From NCBI RefSeq assembly GCF_905207245.1, contig NZ_CAJLKP010000008.1, positions 57,695 to 121,694 on the forward strand: 64,000 nt of DNA, written 5' to 3'. The notes below the pieces were generated by a model. It did not search any database and had not been told where the DNA came from. It was given only the letters and a program-made list of their open reading frames with translations. Origin of the DNA: an uncultured Bacteroides sp. GTDB taxonomy: Bacteria; Bacteroidota; Bacteroidia; Bacteroidales; Bacteroidaceae. Shown piece by piece: positions 53,333-61,967 of the stretch. How positions within the stretch are numbered: position 1 is the stretch's first letter; every line of letters starts with the position of its first letter. The translations under genes and the position numbers were made by a program.

Positions 53333-55096
53333 ATGAATAACCTATACCGTATACTCGTATTTATGTGGCTAATTGTAACAGCTGACCTTAGCGTAACATA
53401 TGCACATACAGTAAATAACTCTTTGCCGGACAGTCTGATAACCGACAAATATGTTTATGAATACACCTTTTCGGATTTTGACAAGGCTATGCAGATTATG
53501 AAAGAACTTCGAAAGCGAAATACCTACTCACAATTCCGTATGGATGTGACAGAAGGCGATTTGTATTTTAATACAGGTAAATACTTGCAAGCGCTGAAAT
53601 ACTATAAGCGGGTGTTGGCAAGCGATTCTGTACGCAACAACGATAAGGAATATATGGAGCAGGTGCACCGCATGATTTCCTGCTATGACTGCTTGCACGA
53701 TGAAGCGAAGAAAGCCAGTTATGTACGGATGCTATTGCAGAAAGCTGAGCAGTGTGGTAACATGGAGATGAAATCCATCGCCCTTTTCAATATGGGAAAG
53801 ATGATTTATTACCAGGAAGATAAGCTACGGGGCTGCGAGATGATAAAGGAGGCTATTTCCCTGATGAAGCAGACGGACTATAAATACAAGTATGACAATC
53901 TACGGTATAATTATAATTCGCTGCTTATTATACAGCAACGGGACAAACGTTATGAGGAGGCGCTGCAAACGCTGGAAGAACTGGAAGAGGTGGTAACCGA
54001 GGCTACCAATGAAGAACCCGGTATTGAAAATTTGGCGGAAAAGGAGAAGAAAACCATGTACGCGCAACGGGCAGTTGTTCTCTCCCGGTTGGGGCGAATA
54101 AAGGAAGCGGATGAGGCATACGAGGCATGGAAGGCCATTGGGGAAGCATACACTAAAGATGATTATCTGATTGTCCCCTATTTGATGGACAGAAAACAGT
54201 ATGATAAGGTGATTGAAATGTATACACCGCGTGAAGCGTTCCTATACGCAAACAAGGATACCATTAATTATCACATGATGGCGGTGAAACGTTCGCTTGC
54301 CAAAGCCTATGAGGGCAAAGGAGACTACAAATTGGCATCACAATATTATGAGGCACTCGCTATTCTGACGGACAGCCTGAAGGCGCGGGAACAGAAAAGT
54401 TCCGCTATCGAACTCGCCACGGTATATGAAACGCATGAACGGGAAGCTGAATTGCATGAACAGACAGAACAAGTGAGGATGCGCAATGTGATACTACTCT
54501 CTTTCTGGGGAGTCTTTGTTATCTTGCTGGTGTTGTTCGTGAGGAATATGCAGTATGCTCGTACTGTCCACGAAAAGAATATCGGTATGTCAGCTACTAT
54601 ACGGGAATTGCTTGTATACCGTGACACTCTGTACAAGACAGAAGAGGAACTGGCAGCCCAGAAAGCAGAGAATGCCCGTTTACTCAAAGCGTATCTGGTA
54701 AGCGTTCCAGTTACGGATGATCAAGATGGCATAAGGGGCTCCTGCATTATTGATAAAGAAGCAGAAGAGAATGTAGCCTTGTTCCGCAAACTCGACCGTG
54801 TCGTCACGACCGAAAAGTTATTTATCCATCCAGATTTCTCGCGCGAGGGGTTGATGAAATGTATAGGTGTGGGCAAAAACCGGATGATAAGGATTCTGAA
54901 GCAGAATGTGGATTCCGATTCAACGGAGTACATCAACAGTAAACGTCTGGAGTATGCCGTCGAATTGCTAAAAGAGCATCCCGAATATAATATTGCTATT
55001 GTAGCGGAACAGTGCGGAATTAGTGTTTCTACCTTTAATAGGGTGTTCAAAAATAAGTATAAGATGACTCCAAACGATTATAGACGCACTTTGTAA
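53333..55096 (+). CDS. Membrane-anchored TPR protein with C-terminal AraC-type DNA-binding domain
   Basis: 587 residues from ATG 53333; a TTG at 53315 would only add six residues. The N-terminus is a signal-like hydrophobic segment (YRILVFMWLIVTADLSVTYAH). Residues about 30-370 are TPR-like helices, likely periplasmic. A membrane helix at 385-405 (VILLSFWGVFVILLVLFV) and a coiled coil (EELAAQKAENARLLKAYL) lead to an AraC helix-turn-helix at about 480-587, ending VAEQCGISVSTFNRVFKNKYKMTPNDYRR. This is a one-component transmembrane regulator. It lies 134 bp upstream of the injection-system genes on the same strand, with tandem direct repeats in between, so it is the prime candidate for their control. 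Confidence 0.88.
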   Translation: MNNLYRILVFMWLIVTADLSVTYAHTVNNSLPDSLITDKYVYEYTFSDFDKAMQIMKELRKRNTYSQFRMDVTEGDLYFNTGKYLQALKYYKRVLASDSVRNNDKEYMEQVHRMISCYDCLHDEAKKASYVRMLLQKAEQCGNMEMKSIALFNMGKMIYYQEDKLRGCEMIKEAISLMKQTDYKYKYDNLRYNYNSLLIIQQRDKRYEEALQTLEELEEVVTEATNEEPGIENLAEKEKKTMYAQRAVVLSRLGRIKEADEAYEAWKAIGEAYTKDDYLIVPYLMDRKQYDKVIEMYTPREAFLYANKDTINYHMMAVKRSLAKAYEGKGDYKLASQYYEALAILTDSLKAREQKSSAIELATVYETHEREAELHEQTEQVRMRNVILLSFWGVFVILLVLFVRNMQYARTVHEKNIGMSATIRELLVYRDTLYKTEEELAAQKAENARLLKAYLVSVPVTDDQDGIRGSCIIDKEAEENVALFRKLDRVVTTEKLFIHPDFSREGLMKCIGVGKNRMIRILKQNVDSDSTEYINSKRLEYAVELLKEHPEYNIAIVAEQCGISVSTFNRVFKNKYKMTPNDYRRTL

Positions 55097-55118
55097 TGCG
55101 TTGATTTCCAGTTCTCGT

Positions 55119-55154
55119 GACAATATGACCGAAATTGAGGACAATATGACCGAA
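55119..55154 (+). promoter_or_regulatory. Tandem 15-bp direct repeats with 21-bp period, likely activator site
   Basis: GACAATATGACCGAA occurs identically at 55119-55133 and 55140-55154. Start-to-start distance is 21 bp, two DNA turns, so both copies face the same side. They end 15 bp before the putative -33 element of the injection-system promoter. AraC-family activators commonly use this layout. The binding protein is inferred to be the adjacent regulator. Confidence 0.7.
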
Positions 55155-55169
55155 CAAGAATCTTTTAAA

Positions 55170-55202
55170 TTGTTGTTCTCTCAATCTATTTCCGTATTTT
55201 CG
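55170..55202 (+). promoter_or_regulatory. Putative promoter of the injection-system operon
   Basis: ATTGTTG at 55169-55175 gives a TTG core, then 19 bp, then TATTTTCG (55195-55202), one base off TAnnTTTG. The imperfect -7 box is what one expects for a promoter that needs an activator. Leader length would be about 22 nt. Confidence 0.5.
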
Positions 55203-55230
55203 CCTGTAGCAATAAAAAACGGAACGGCTT

Positions 55231-55761
55231 ATGATAAAGAAAATTATGACATCCTATATCTCCTATTTGGATGAGTACCTTCGCCGGAAGTTCCTGCAAC
55301 CCGAAGGTGTGGCAGAAGTAGGAGTTATCAGCAGTAGTACTGATGAAAAGCCTTGCAAACTGATTGTGTCACTTGTTAACATCGAACGCGAAACGGCAGG
55401 AGGCATTTCAGCAGGTTTCAGTCGTGGCGGTTCGGATTATGTGCGGACTTATCCGCCGCTGTTACTGAACTTGGACTTGATGCTTGCTGCCATATATGAC
55501 GAGAAACGGTATGCCGAATCATTGTCCGTTCTGCATGAAGCATTACTTTTTATCCAGTCGCATCCCTCTTTCGAACTGGACGGGCAGAAATATACGGTAG
55601 AAATTGTAACGTTGTCGGCGCAGGATATTAATAACATCTGGACCACACTGGGTGGGCAATATTATCCATCGGTAATGTGCAAGTTGCGCAGACTGGTTAT
55701 AGATGCGAAGGAAGTGAAAGATAGCGGGACAACAATGAAACAGCCGGATATAAAATTCTGA
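55231..55761 (+). CDS. DUF4255 (Pvc16-like) contractile injection system protein
   Basis: 176 residues. It begins with an IMTSYISYLDEYLRRKF helix and includes VSLVNIERETAGG, YPPLLLNLDLMLAAIYDEKRYAESLSVLHEALLFIQSHPSF and the SAQDINNIWTTLGGQYYPSVMCKLR block, which is typical of DUF4255 proteins. In Photorhabdus PVC and related systems this family (Pvc16) is a cap/terminator of the tail. First gene of the injection-system operon. ATG 55246 is an alternative start. Confidence 0.88.
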   Translation: MIKKIMTSYISYLDEYLRRKFLQPEGVAEVGVISSSTDEKPCKLIVSLVNIERETAGGISAGFSRGGSDYVRTYPPLLLNLDLMLAAIYDEKRYAESLSVLHEALLFIQSHPSFELDGQKYTVEIVTLSAQDINNIWTTLGGQYYPSVMCKLRRLVIDAKEVKDSGTTMKQPDIKF

Positions 55762-55775
55762 AATAAAGAAAGGAC

Positions 55776-56669
55776 ATGGAGCGATTTGTTACATTCATTG
55801 ATATAAGGGTAGTACATGGTTACTATAGCGACATGCCGGGTTGCTTTCTGTTTCGGCCTATGGCAGAAACAGAAAGGCTGATGCGTAATCGGGGAGTGTT
55901 GATTCGACATACCCAAAAAGGTTGCCAGTTTCTGATAGAAGACGGTTGTGCCGGATTTCTAAGTGGTGATGAATTGGAGCTGGCTTTGCAGATACAAGAT
56001 AACAATTTTGCTCTTGTAACGCAATTGGACGATTATCGTCCGCAAGCGTTTTACTGGTTGGATTTGTCGGAAGATAGTCAGGAAATAGATGTAATTTCTG
56101 CCCTTGTGCCTACGAAAGAACAAAAGAAGATATCCTATTTTTGCCACATTACTATCAAGCTGACAGACAAGATGCTGGAAGAAGCAAAAGCTGGAATACC
56201 ACTGGAATACTTGCTTGGCTTTCGTAAGGCAGCTTACTGGTGGGAATACTTGTTTGTACCCCGTCCTGGGAACATAGACGAGTCAAAGACGTTTTTGCTG
56301 GAAGATCTCAAAGGGAAGGTTTTCTTTACACTTCCTGAAAAACACACAAATCCCTCTTTCGGAGGAATGGTGTGGCGGTTTTTTTCTACGTCCCCCATTG
56401 TGTGCCGAAAATATCAGGATTGTGATCTTCAACTGTCTGAGGTGCTGACGGAAGAACTCTCCAAACAGCTTTCTAATGCGTTTTCCAGAGATATACAACC
56501 GAAGGACTTTTTTAGTTTGCCACTTAAAGAACTGTCTGGGTTACTTCCCAAGATTCTTGCTGATAAATCGCTGAAAAAACGGATTGTAAGCCGATTCATT
56601 TCCTGTCCGCAGCCAGGGAAATTCCAAACGAAACAACGGGGCTGCATCCGGGAAATCTGTTATATCTAA
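55776..56669 (+). CDS. Injection-system-linked protein of unknown function
   Basis: 297 residues, no signal peptide or membrane helix, no recognised domain. The first 120 residues contain beta-rich segments (FVTFIDIRVVHGYYSDMPGCFLFRP, GCQFLIEDGCAGFLSGDELELALQIQD) and the rest is mixed, with several aromatic-rich stretches. It is 14 bp after the DUF4255 gene and 44 bp before the first sheath gene, so it is part of the operon. It could be an assembly or baseplate factor; no function is assigned. Confidence 0.75.
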   Translation: MERFVTFIDIRVVHGYYSDMPGCFLFRPMAETERLMRNRGVLIRHTQKGCQFLIEDGCAGFLSGDELELALQIQDNNFALVTQLDDYRPQAFYWLDLSEDSQEIDVISALVPTKEQKKISYFCHITIKLTDKMLEEAKAGIPLEYLLGFRKAAYWWEYLFVPRPGNIDESKTFLLEDLKGKVFFTLPEKHTNPSFGGMVWRFFSTSPIVCRKYQDCDLQLSEVLTEELSKQLSNAFSRDIQPKDFFSLPLKELSGLLPKILADKSLKKRIVSRFISCPQPGKFQTKQRGCIREICYI

Positions 56670-56713
56670 AAGATATTGGCTATACTGGTTTAATCTTACT
56701 AAAATAAAATTGT

Positions 56714-58534
56714 ATGGGAAACATGAAAACACCCGGCGTTTATATCATAGAGAAGAACGCCTTTCCGAACTCGGTGGTAGAAGCGCCGACCGCTATTCCG
56801 GCTTTTATCGGCATAACGGAAAAGGCTCAGAGTGGGAATGATGATCTGACTGGTATTCCTTGGAAAATATCGTCGATGACGGAGTATTTACAGTATTTTG
56901 GCGGAGCGCCGGAACTGAAGTTCAATGTGGATATAAAAAAGTTTTTCTATCTGTCGGAAGGCCAGAAAAGGGCTGAACCTAAGAAGACATTGAAGAAAAC
57001 TTTAGTAGAACCTGTATCCAAAATATTTAAATATTGTGTATGTCCTGAGGGAGAAGCCGGGAAAGTGACATTCGATACAGCCAATGTTGGTACGGAAACA
57101 GAAGCAGGGGGAAATGGAGAAGACACACCTGTCGGATATGCTTTCTATGTAGATGGAGAAAACAAATATACTTTGTACTACAATATGATGCTGTTCTTTG
57201 CTAATGGCGGCAGCACTTGTTATGTAGTATCCATGGGAGATTATGGTGACAGTAAAAATAAGCTGGATGATAAGAAAGTGGAAATAGCTTTGAATGCTTT
57301 GAAGAAAATACAGGAAGTGACCATGATTGTAGTACCGGAGGCAGTAGAAACTGAGACCTGCAGTAACATTCAACAATTAATGCTGAAACATTGTGGAGAA
57401 ATGGGTAACCGCTTTACTATTTTGGATATGCCGCCTAAGTATCCCGACAATAGTCCGTTGGATACCCGTGTAGAAACTTTCCAAGGAAATATCGGCAGTA
57501 ATTACTTGTCTTATGGGGCGGCTTACTATCCGTGGTTGAATACTTCAGTTTTGGGTGACAGGGATTTGGATGGTGGAATGTTCTCATGGACTATGAATGC
57601 GGATGTATACGCCAATATAGTAAAATTCTCGCAGATTGACAGCCAGTTGCAGAAAATAGTGGATTTCTTTCTGAAAACGACTATCCTATTTGAAGAGGAT
57701 AAAAGCAAAGAAAATGAAACAGTGACAATCGGAGGAAAGAAATATAAATATGAAGAGGTGAAAGAAGAGGATTTGAAGAAGGATTTGGGTGAAAAGTTCA
57801 CTGTGACAGTAAAGGAAGATTTAGCGGCAACTCCCCACAAGAAAACCATTACTCTTTTATCGCCTGATGCAGTTGATAAGAATGATTTCCATCAAGCATT
57901 GGTAAGCGGTTCCATCCTTTATCAGCAAGCTATGAAAGCTGTGAAAAAATATCTAAACCTGCTTCCTCCTTCTGCCGCAATGGCGGGTATCTACACTATG
58001 GTGGACAACAGCCGCGGTGTATGGAAAGCTCCGGCAAACGTGACACTGAACTACGTGGATAGTACGACAGAAGATATCGACGATGAACAGCAGGCAGGCC
58101 TGAATGCACCGATGAACGGAAAAGCCATCAACGTGATACGGCCTTTCCGGGGTGAGGGTATCAAAGTATGGGGAGCACGCACACTGGACGGAAACTCGTT
58201 GGATTGGCGCTACATCAATGTACGTCGCACCCTGCTCTTTCTCGAAGAATCCGTGAAGAATGCTTCCCGTGCCTACGTGTTTGAACCGAACGATGCGGGC
58301 ACATGGATTAACATGAAGTGTATGATAGAGAGTTTCTTGCGCAGCGTATGGAAGCGCGGCGGACTGGCAGGTGCGACACCCGAGGATGCCTTCAGTGTAC
58401 ATGTGGGGCTGGGTGATACAATGACGGCAGATGATATTTTGGAAGGTATCATGCGCATCACTGTACTAGTAGCTGTCACGCATCCGGCGGAATTCATCGA
58501 AATCACCTTCCAACAGCAGATGCAGAAAAACTGA
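56714..58534 (+). CDS. Contractile tail sheath protein, copy 1
   Basis: 606 residues. It starts GNMKTPGVYIIEKNAFPNSVVEAPTAIPAFIGITEKA and ends with the conserved C-terminal sheath domain (GVWKAPANVTLNYVDSTTEDIDD, WGARTLDGNSLDWRYINVRRTLLFLEESVKNASRAYVFEPND...ITVLVAVTHPAEFIEITFQQQMQK). These belong to the phage_tail_sheath family found in extracellular contractile injection systems. The sheath contracts to drive the inner tube through a target membrane. The middle has long acidic/lysine-rich inserts (about 75-140 and 300-390) that the second copy lacks. Confidence 0.95.
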   Translation: MGNMKTPGVYIIEKNAFPNSVVEAPTAIPAFIGITEKAQSGNDDLTGIPWKISSMTEYLQYFGGAPELKFNVDIKKFFYLSEGQKRAEPKKTLKKTLVEPVSKIFKYCVCPEGEAGKVTFDTANVGTETEAGGNGEDTPVGYAFYVDGENKYTLYYNMMLFFANGGSTCYVVSMGDYGDSKNKLDDKKVEIALNALKKIQEVTMIVVPEAVETETCSNIQQLMLKHCGEMGNRFTILDMPPKYPDNSPLDTRVETFQGNIGSNYLSYGAAYYPWLNTSVLGDRDLDGGMFSWTMNADVYANIVKFSQIDSQLQKIVDFFLKTTILFEEDKSKENETVTIGGKKYKYEEVKEEDLKKDLGEKFTVTVKEDLAATPHKKTITLLSPDAVDKNDFHQALVSGSILYQQAMKAVKKYLNLLPPSAAMAGIYTMVDNSRGVWKAPANVTLNYVDSTTEDIDDEQQAGLNAPMNGKAINVIRPFRGEGIKVWGARTLDGNSLDWRYINVRRTLLFLEESVKNASRAYVFEPNDAGTWINMKCMIESFLRSVWKRGGLAGATPEDAFSVHVGLGDTMTADDILEGIMRITVLVAVTHPAEFIEITFQQQMQKN

Positions 58535-58566
58535 TAACCTATTGTTAAACTAAAAGATCTAAAATT

Positions 58567-60099
58567 ATGGGAGAATACAAAACCCCGGGCGTTTACATCA
58601 AAGAGAAGAACGCTTTTCCTAATTCCGTGGTAGAGGCAGAAACTGCTATCCCGGCATTTATCGGGCTGACTGAAAAAGCCGAGAACGGAACGGAATCGTT
58701 GCTGAACAAGCCGGTAAAGATTTCATCAATGACGGAATACAACATGTATTTCGGTGGTGCACCAATACTGAAGTTTATGCTGTCGGTTGAAAGCGGAGTC
58801 GTTAACGAAGATGAAAAGACTTTGTTGGTCTGTAATAAAGGTAAAAATGTCAGTCTAAAGGCTGTGCGGCAAGGTGATTTATACACTTTGTACTATAACC
58901 TAGTTATGTTCTTCGCCAATGGCGGTGGTACTTGTTACATTGTGTCGGTAGGTGATTACAACACTGGCGTATTGGACAAGAATGTCATAAAGAATACGGT
59001 GCTTCCCGGATTGAAGAAAGTGCAGGATATTACCATGCTGGTAGTTCCTGAAGCTGTGAATACGAAGGATTGTATGAATATTTACACGGATATATTGGCA
59101 CATTGTGAAGAACAAAATCGTTTTGCAATAGTGGATATCCCATCGCTCGGTGATAAGGCAGTCGATACGTTTCGTGATACCATCGGTGGTAACCATCTTT
59201 CGTATGCAGCGGCTTACTATCCTTGGCTGGAAACATCTGTGTTATCTGACAATGACATTAACGGTGAGATGTTGATATGGAATTATACGTCGGTTCCCGA
59301 CTTGACTTCATTTGTAGACAAGGCAAATTTGAAGTCTGGAGAAGATACTCCGATGGAAAAGTATGTAAATATATGCTTTGGTAAGATCAACACAAAGAAA
59401 GACGGTGAAACAAAACTGAGTGATGACGATGTCAACCGGACAAAGAACGACTTGCATAATGCTCTGTTACAAAACTGGCCGGAATATAAGTTGTTGACAA
59501 AGAAAGTGAAAGACTATCTGAACCTGCTTCCACCTTCGGCTGCCATGGCAGGTATTTATACGATGATAGACAACACACGCGGTGTTTGGAAAGCTCCGGC
59601 CAATGTTTCCGTTAACTATGTGAACAAACCTTCGATAGTTATTGACGACAAGGCGCAGGAAGAACTGAATATGCCGATGAGCGGCAAGGCCATCAATGCC
59701 ATCCGCTCTTTTGTAGGTGAAGGCGTCAAGATATGGGGGGCCCGCACATTGAACGGAAATTCACAAGACTGGCGTTACATCAACGTGCGCCGCACAATGA
59801 GTTTCCTGGAGCATTCTGTGAAGAATGCCGCCCGTGCCTACGTGTTCGAACCCAATGATGCCAACACGTGGATTAACATGAAGTGCATGATAGAGAACTT
59901 CCTGCGTAGCGTGTGGAAACGCGGTGGACTGCCCGGTGCCGTCCCTGAAGATGCATACAGCGTACACGTCGGGCTGGGGGATACTATGACGCCGGAAGAT
60001 ATATTGGAGGGTATCATGCGCATTACAGTGCTGGTAGCTATATCACGTCCGGCTGAGTTCATTGAAATCACCTTCCAGCAGCAGATGCAAAAAAGTTGA
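58567..60099 (+). CDS. Contractile tail sheath protein, copy 2
   Basis: 510 residues, paralogous to the preceding gene: N-terminus GEYKTPGVYIKEKNAFPNSVVEAETAIPAFIGLTEKA, C-terminal region GVWKAPANVSVNYVN, KIWGARTLNGNSQDWRYINVRRTMSFLEHSVKNAARAYVFEPND. The ends are near-identical and the centre differs and is about 96 residues shorter. It lies 32 bp after copy 1. Two or three sheath paralogues are usual in PVC/Afp-type systems, with one forming the bulk and the others at the baseplate-proximal or distal end. Confidence 0.95.
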   Translation: MGEYKTPGVYIKEKNAFPNSVVEAETAIPAFIGLTEKAENGTESLLNKPVKISSMTEYNMYFGGAPILKFMLSVESGVVNEDEKTLLVCNKGKNVSLKAVRQGDLYTLYYNLVMFFANGGGTCYIVSVGDYNTGVLDKNVIKNTVLPGLKKVQDITMLVVPEAVNTKDCMNIYTDILAHCEEQNRFAIVDIPSLGDKAVDTFRDTIGGNHLSYAAAYYPWLETSVLSDNDINGEMLIWNYTSVPDLTSFVDKANLKSGEDTPMEKYVNICFGKINTKKDGETKLSDDDVNRTKNDLHNALLQNWPEYKLLTKKVKDYLNLLPPSAAMAGIYTMIDNTRGVWKAPANVSVNYVNKPSIVIDDKAQEELNMPMSGKAINAIRSFVGEGVKIWGARTLNGNSQDWRYINVRRTMSFLEHSVKNAARAYVFEPNDANTWINMKCMIENFLRSVWKRGGLPGAVPEDAYSVHVGLGDTMTPEDILEGIMRITVLVAISRPAEFIEITFQQQMQKS

Positions 60100-60144
60100 G
60101 ATTTATCAGGACTTAAATAATTAACAATTAAAAAATAGAATATT

Positions 60145-60606
60145 ATGGCAGAAGATGGAGCAGCACAGAGTGCGAGTACACAGGCATGGCCGTTACCGAG
60201 TTTTTATTTCAAAGTATCAGTTACCGATGTAGGGGATATTTCGTGTAGTGAAGTATCAGGCCTTGAAACAGAATATGATATGATAGAGTATCGTGCAGGA
60301 GACAGTCCGATTTTTACTAAACAGAAAATGCCGGGCATGAGGAAGACCAGTGACGTAACCTTGAAGAAAGGCGTCTTCAAAGATGACAAGGCAATGTGGG
60401 ACTGGATTAACGGTATCAAGTTGAATACGATTAAGCGTGCAACGGTTACGATTAGCTTACTGGACGAATCTGGTAACCCTGTGAAAACTTGGGAATTGAC
60501 CAATGCGTGGCCCAAGAAAATCACAGTGGAAGGTTTCAAAGCGGACGGCAATACGGCAGCAATAGAAACCTTGATTCTGGCACACGAAGGAGTAAACGTC
60601 AAGTAG
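60145..60606 (+). CDS. Inner tube protein, gp19/Pvc1-like, copy 1
   Basis: 153 residues. The T4 gp19-like fold is seen in PSFYFKVSV, ISCSEVSGLETEYDMIEYRAGDSP, MPGMRKTSDVTLKKGVFKDDKAMWDWINGIK and a C-terminal IETLILAHEGV. Hexameric rings of this protein make the tube inside the sheath. Followed by a second tube gene after 1 bp. Confidence 0.93.
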   Translation: MAEDGAAQSASTQAWPLPSFYFKVSVTDVGDISCSEVSGLETEYDMIEYRAGDSPIFTKQKMPGMRKTSDVTLKKGVFKDDKAMWDWINGIKLNTIKRATVTISLLDESGNPVKTWELTNAWPKKITVEGFKADGNTAAIETLILAHEGVNVK

Positions 60607-60607
60607 T

Positions 60608-61075
60608 ATGACAGACAAGGCTGCATCAGAATGGACGCTTCCTGTGAGTTTCTACTTTTTGGTGGAATTTCAGAGTAAGTTTGATCGCTTCCAGACCTCA
60701 TTCACAGAAGTGTCCGGTCTGAATATGCAGTTGAATACGGAAGAAAAACCTAGTGATGCAGGAATGTGGATTAAAATGCCCGGTGGAACCAAATATGGGA
60801 ACATAACCCTTAAGCGCCCTGTTCCGCTGTCAAGCGATGATACTTTTACCCAATGGGTTGATAAATGCTTGCAGGCAGACAAGGGTAAGAAGATGATTCC
60901 TTACGACATGATTGTAAAGTTGTTAAGCAAAGATGGAAAACCACTGATGGGATGGAAATGTTCGCATACATATCCCACACAGTGGAGTCTGGATGCTCTG
61001 AATGCAGAAAAAAGCGGGCTGGCTACAGAATCAATCATTATGAGTTGTAACCGGATGGATCGTATAAAAATTTAG
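60608..61075 (+). CDS. Inner tube protein, gp19/Pvc5-like, copy 2
   Basis: 155 residues, same fold as the previous gene: PVSFYFLVEFQ, TSFTEVSGLNMQLNTEEKP, MPGGTKYGNITLKRPVPLSSDDTFTQWVDKCL and LATESIIMSCNRMDRIKI. Only distantly similar to copy 1, so it probably fills a separate role, such as a tube-initiator ring next to the baseplate. It starts 1 bp after copy 1. Confidence 0.92.
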   Translation: MTDKAASEWTLPVSFYFLVEFQSKFDRFQTSFTEVSGLNMQLNTEEKPSDAGMWIKMPGGTKYGNITLKRPVPLSSDDTFTQWVDKCLQADKGKKMIPYDMIVKLLSKDGKPLMGWKCSHTYPTQWSLDALNAEKSGLATESIIMSCNRMDRIKI

Positions 61076-61086
61076 AATTAGGTACT

Positions 61087-61266
61087 ATGACTGTTATCAT
61101 TAAGGAAATGCGTATACGTACTGTGGTAGAAAAACGCGTCGTCACGGAAGCGGAACTTCCGGAAGAAATCATTCGAAAGATAGAGAACCGCGTGCTGGAT
61201 AGGCTGTCCGAAGAGGAAAGAATGGAGCAGTCTGCCGGTCGGCGACTGAAAAGGAACGAGCGGTAA
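61087..61266 (+). CDS. DUF5908-type small injection-system protein
   Basis: 59 residues, MTVIIKEMRIRTVVEKRVV at the start followed by a charged helix rich in E, R and K (EIIRKIENRVLDRLSEEERME). Position between the second tube gene and the LysM adaptor gene is where DUF5908 proteins occur in such loci. It begins 11 bp after the tube stop. Function unknown; small and easily missed. Confidence 0.75.
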   Translation: MTVIIKEMRIRTVVEKRVVTEAELPEEIIRKIENRVLDRLSEEERMEQSAGRRLKRNER

Positions 61267-61300
61267 CAACGGGAGGAAGTTACAATTTAAGAGAAGTAAC

Positions 61301-61963
61301 ATGGGAAAGATGGTCATTACAGCCTATACGGACGGTGATTTCAACAATGAATGTAAATCTGCGCTGGAATTGCCTGTCAATCCGGCTAAGGTAAAGCTCG
61401 CCAAAGGGATCCGTTATGCGGAGGATAAACAGTTGGGCAGTCTGAATGGGTCGAATGTTTATGTGCGCTATCAGCCTGAATCTTTTAGTTTCGACTGTCT
61501 GTTCGACATGACCAACGCCATGGAAGACGATGACGAGAAAAAGCCCGTACACGATGCGGTGGACGAACTTGAAGAACGGCTGTACGATTATAACACCGAA
61601 GGTCATCGCCCCTCGTTTGTCAAGGTTCAATACGGTGACATTACTTTCTTCGGTCAGCTCAAGACGTTGGAAACGGAATACACTCAGTTCGACTCGGACG
61701 GCATCCCGCTCCGTGCCGAACTGAAGGTGACATTGACAGGCTATTGCAGCCAGAAAGAAGAGAAGAAGCATTTTTCTAAACGCTCGCCTGACGTGTCGCG
61801 GCTGGTCACAATGAAAGAGGGACAGACATTGGCTGCTCTTTGCTATGAAGTTTACGGTGACCCGCTCCTGGTGGGGCAAGTTGCAAGATTTAATAATTTG
61901 AATGGCTACAGGAGTATACCGGCAGGTACGGAAATTCTGTTGCCGATGTTAAAAAAAGAATGA
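61301..61963 (+). CDS. LysM-containing tail adaptor protein, Pvc7-like
   Basis: 220 residues. The first part (about 1-155) is a tube-like domain (VRYQPESFSFDCLFDMTN, DITFFGQLKTLETEYTQFDSDGIPLRAELKVTLTG). The end is a LysM domain (SRLVTMKEGQTLAALCYEVYGDPLLVGQVARFNNLNGYRSIPAGTEILLPM). In PVC/Afp systems this protein links the tube to the spike and baseplate. It starts 34 bp after the DUF5908 gene. Confidence 0.92.
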   Translation: MGKMVITAYTDGDFNNECKSALELPVNPAKVKLAKGIRYAEDKQLGSLNGSNVYVRYQPESFSFDCLFDMTNAMEDDDEKKPVHDAVDELEERLYDYNTEGHRPSFVKVQYGDITFFGQLKTLETEYTQFDSDGIPLRAELKVTLTGYCSQKEEKKHFSKRSPDVSRLVTMKEGQTLAALCYEVYGDPLLVGQVARFNNLNGYRSIPAGTEILLPMLKKE

Positions 61964-61967
61964 AAAT

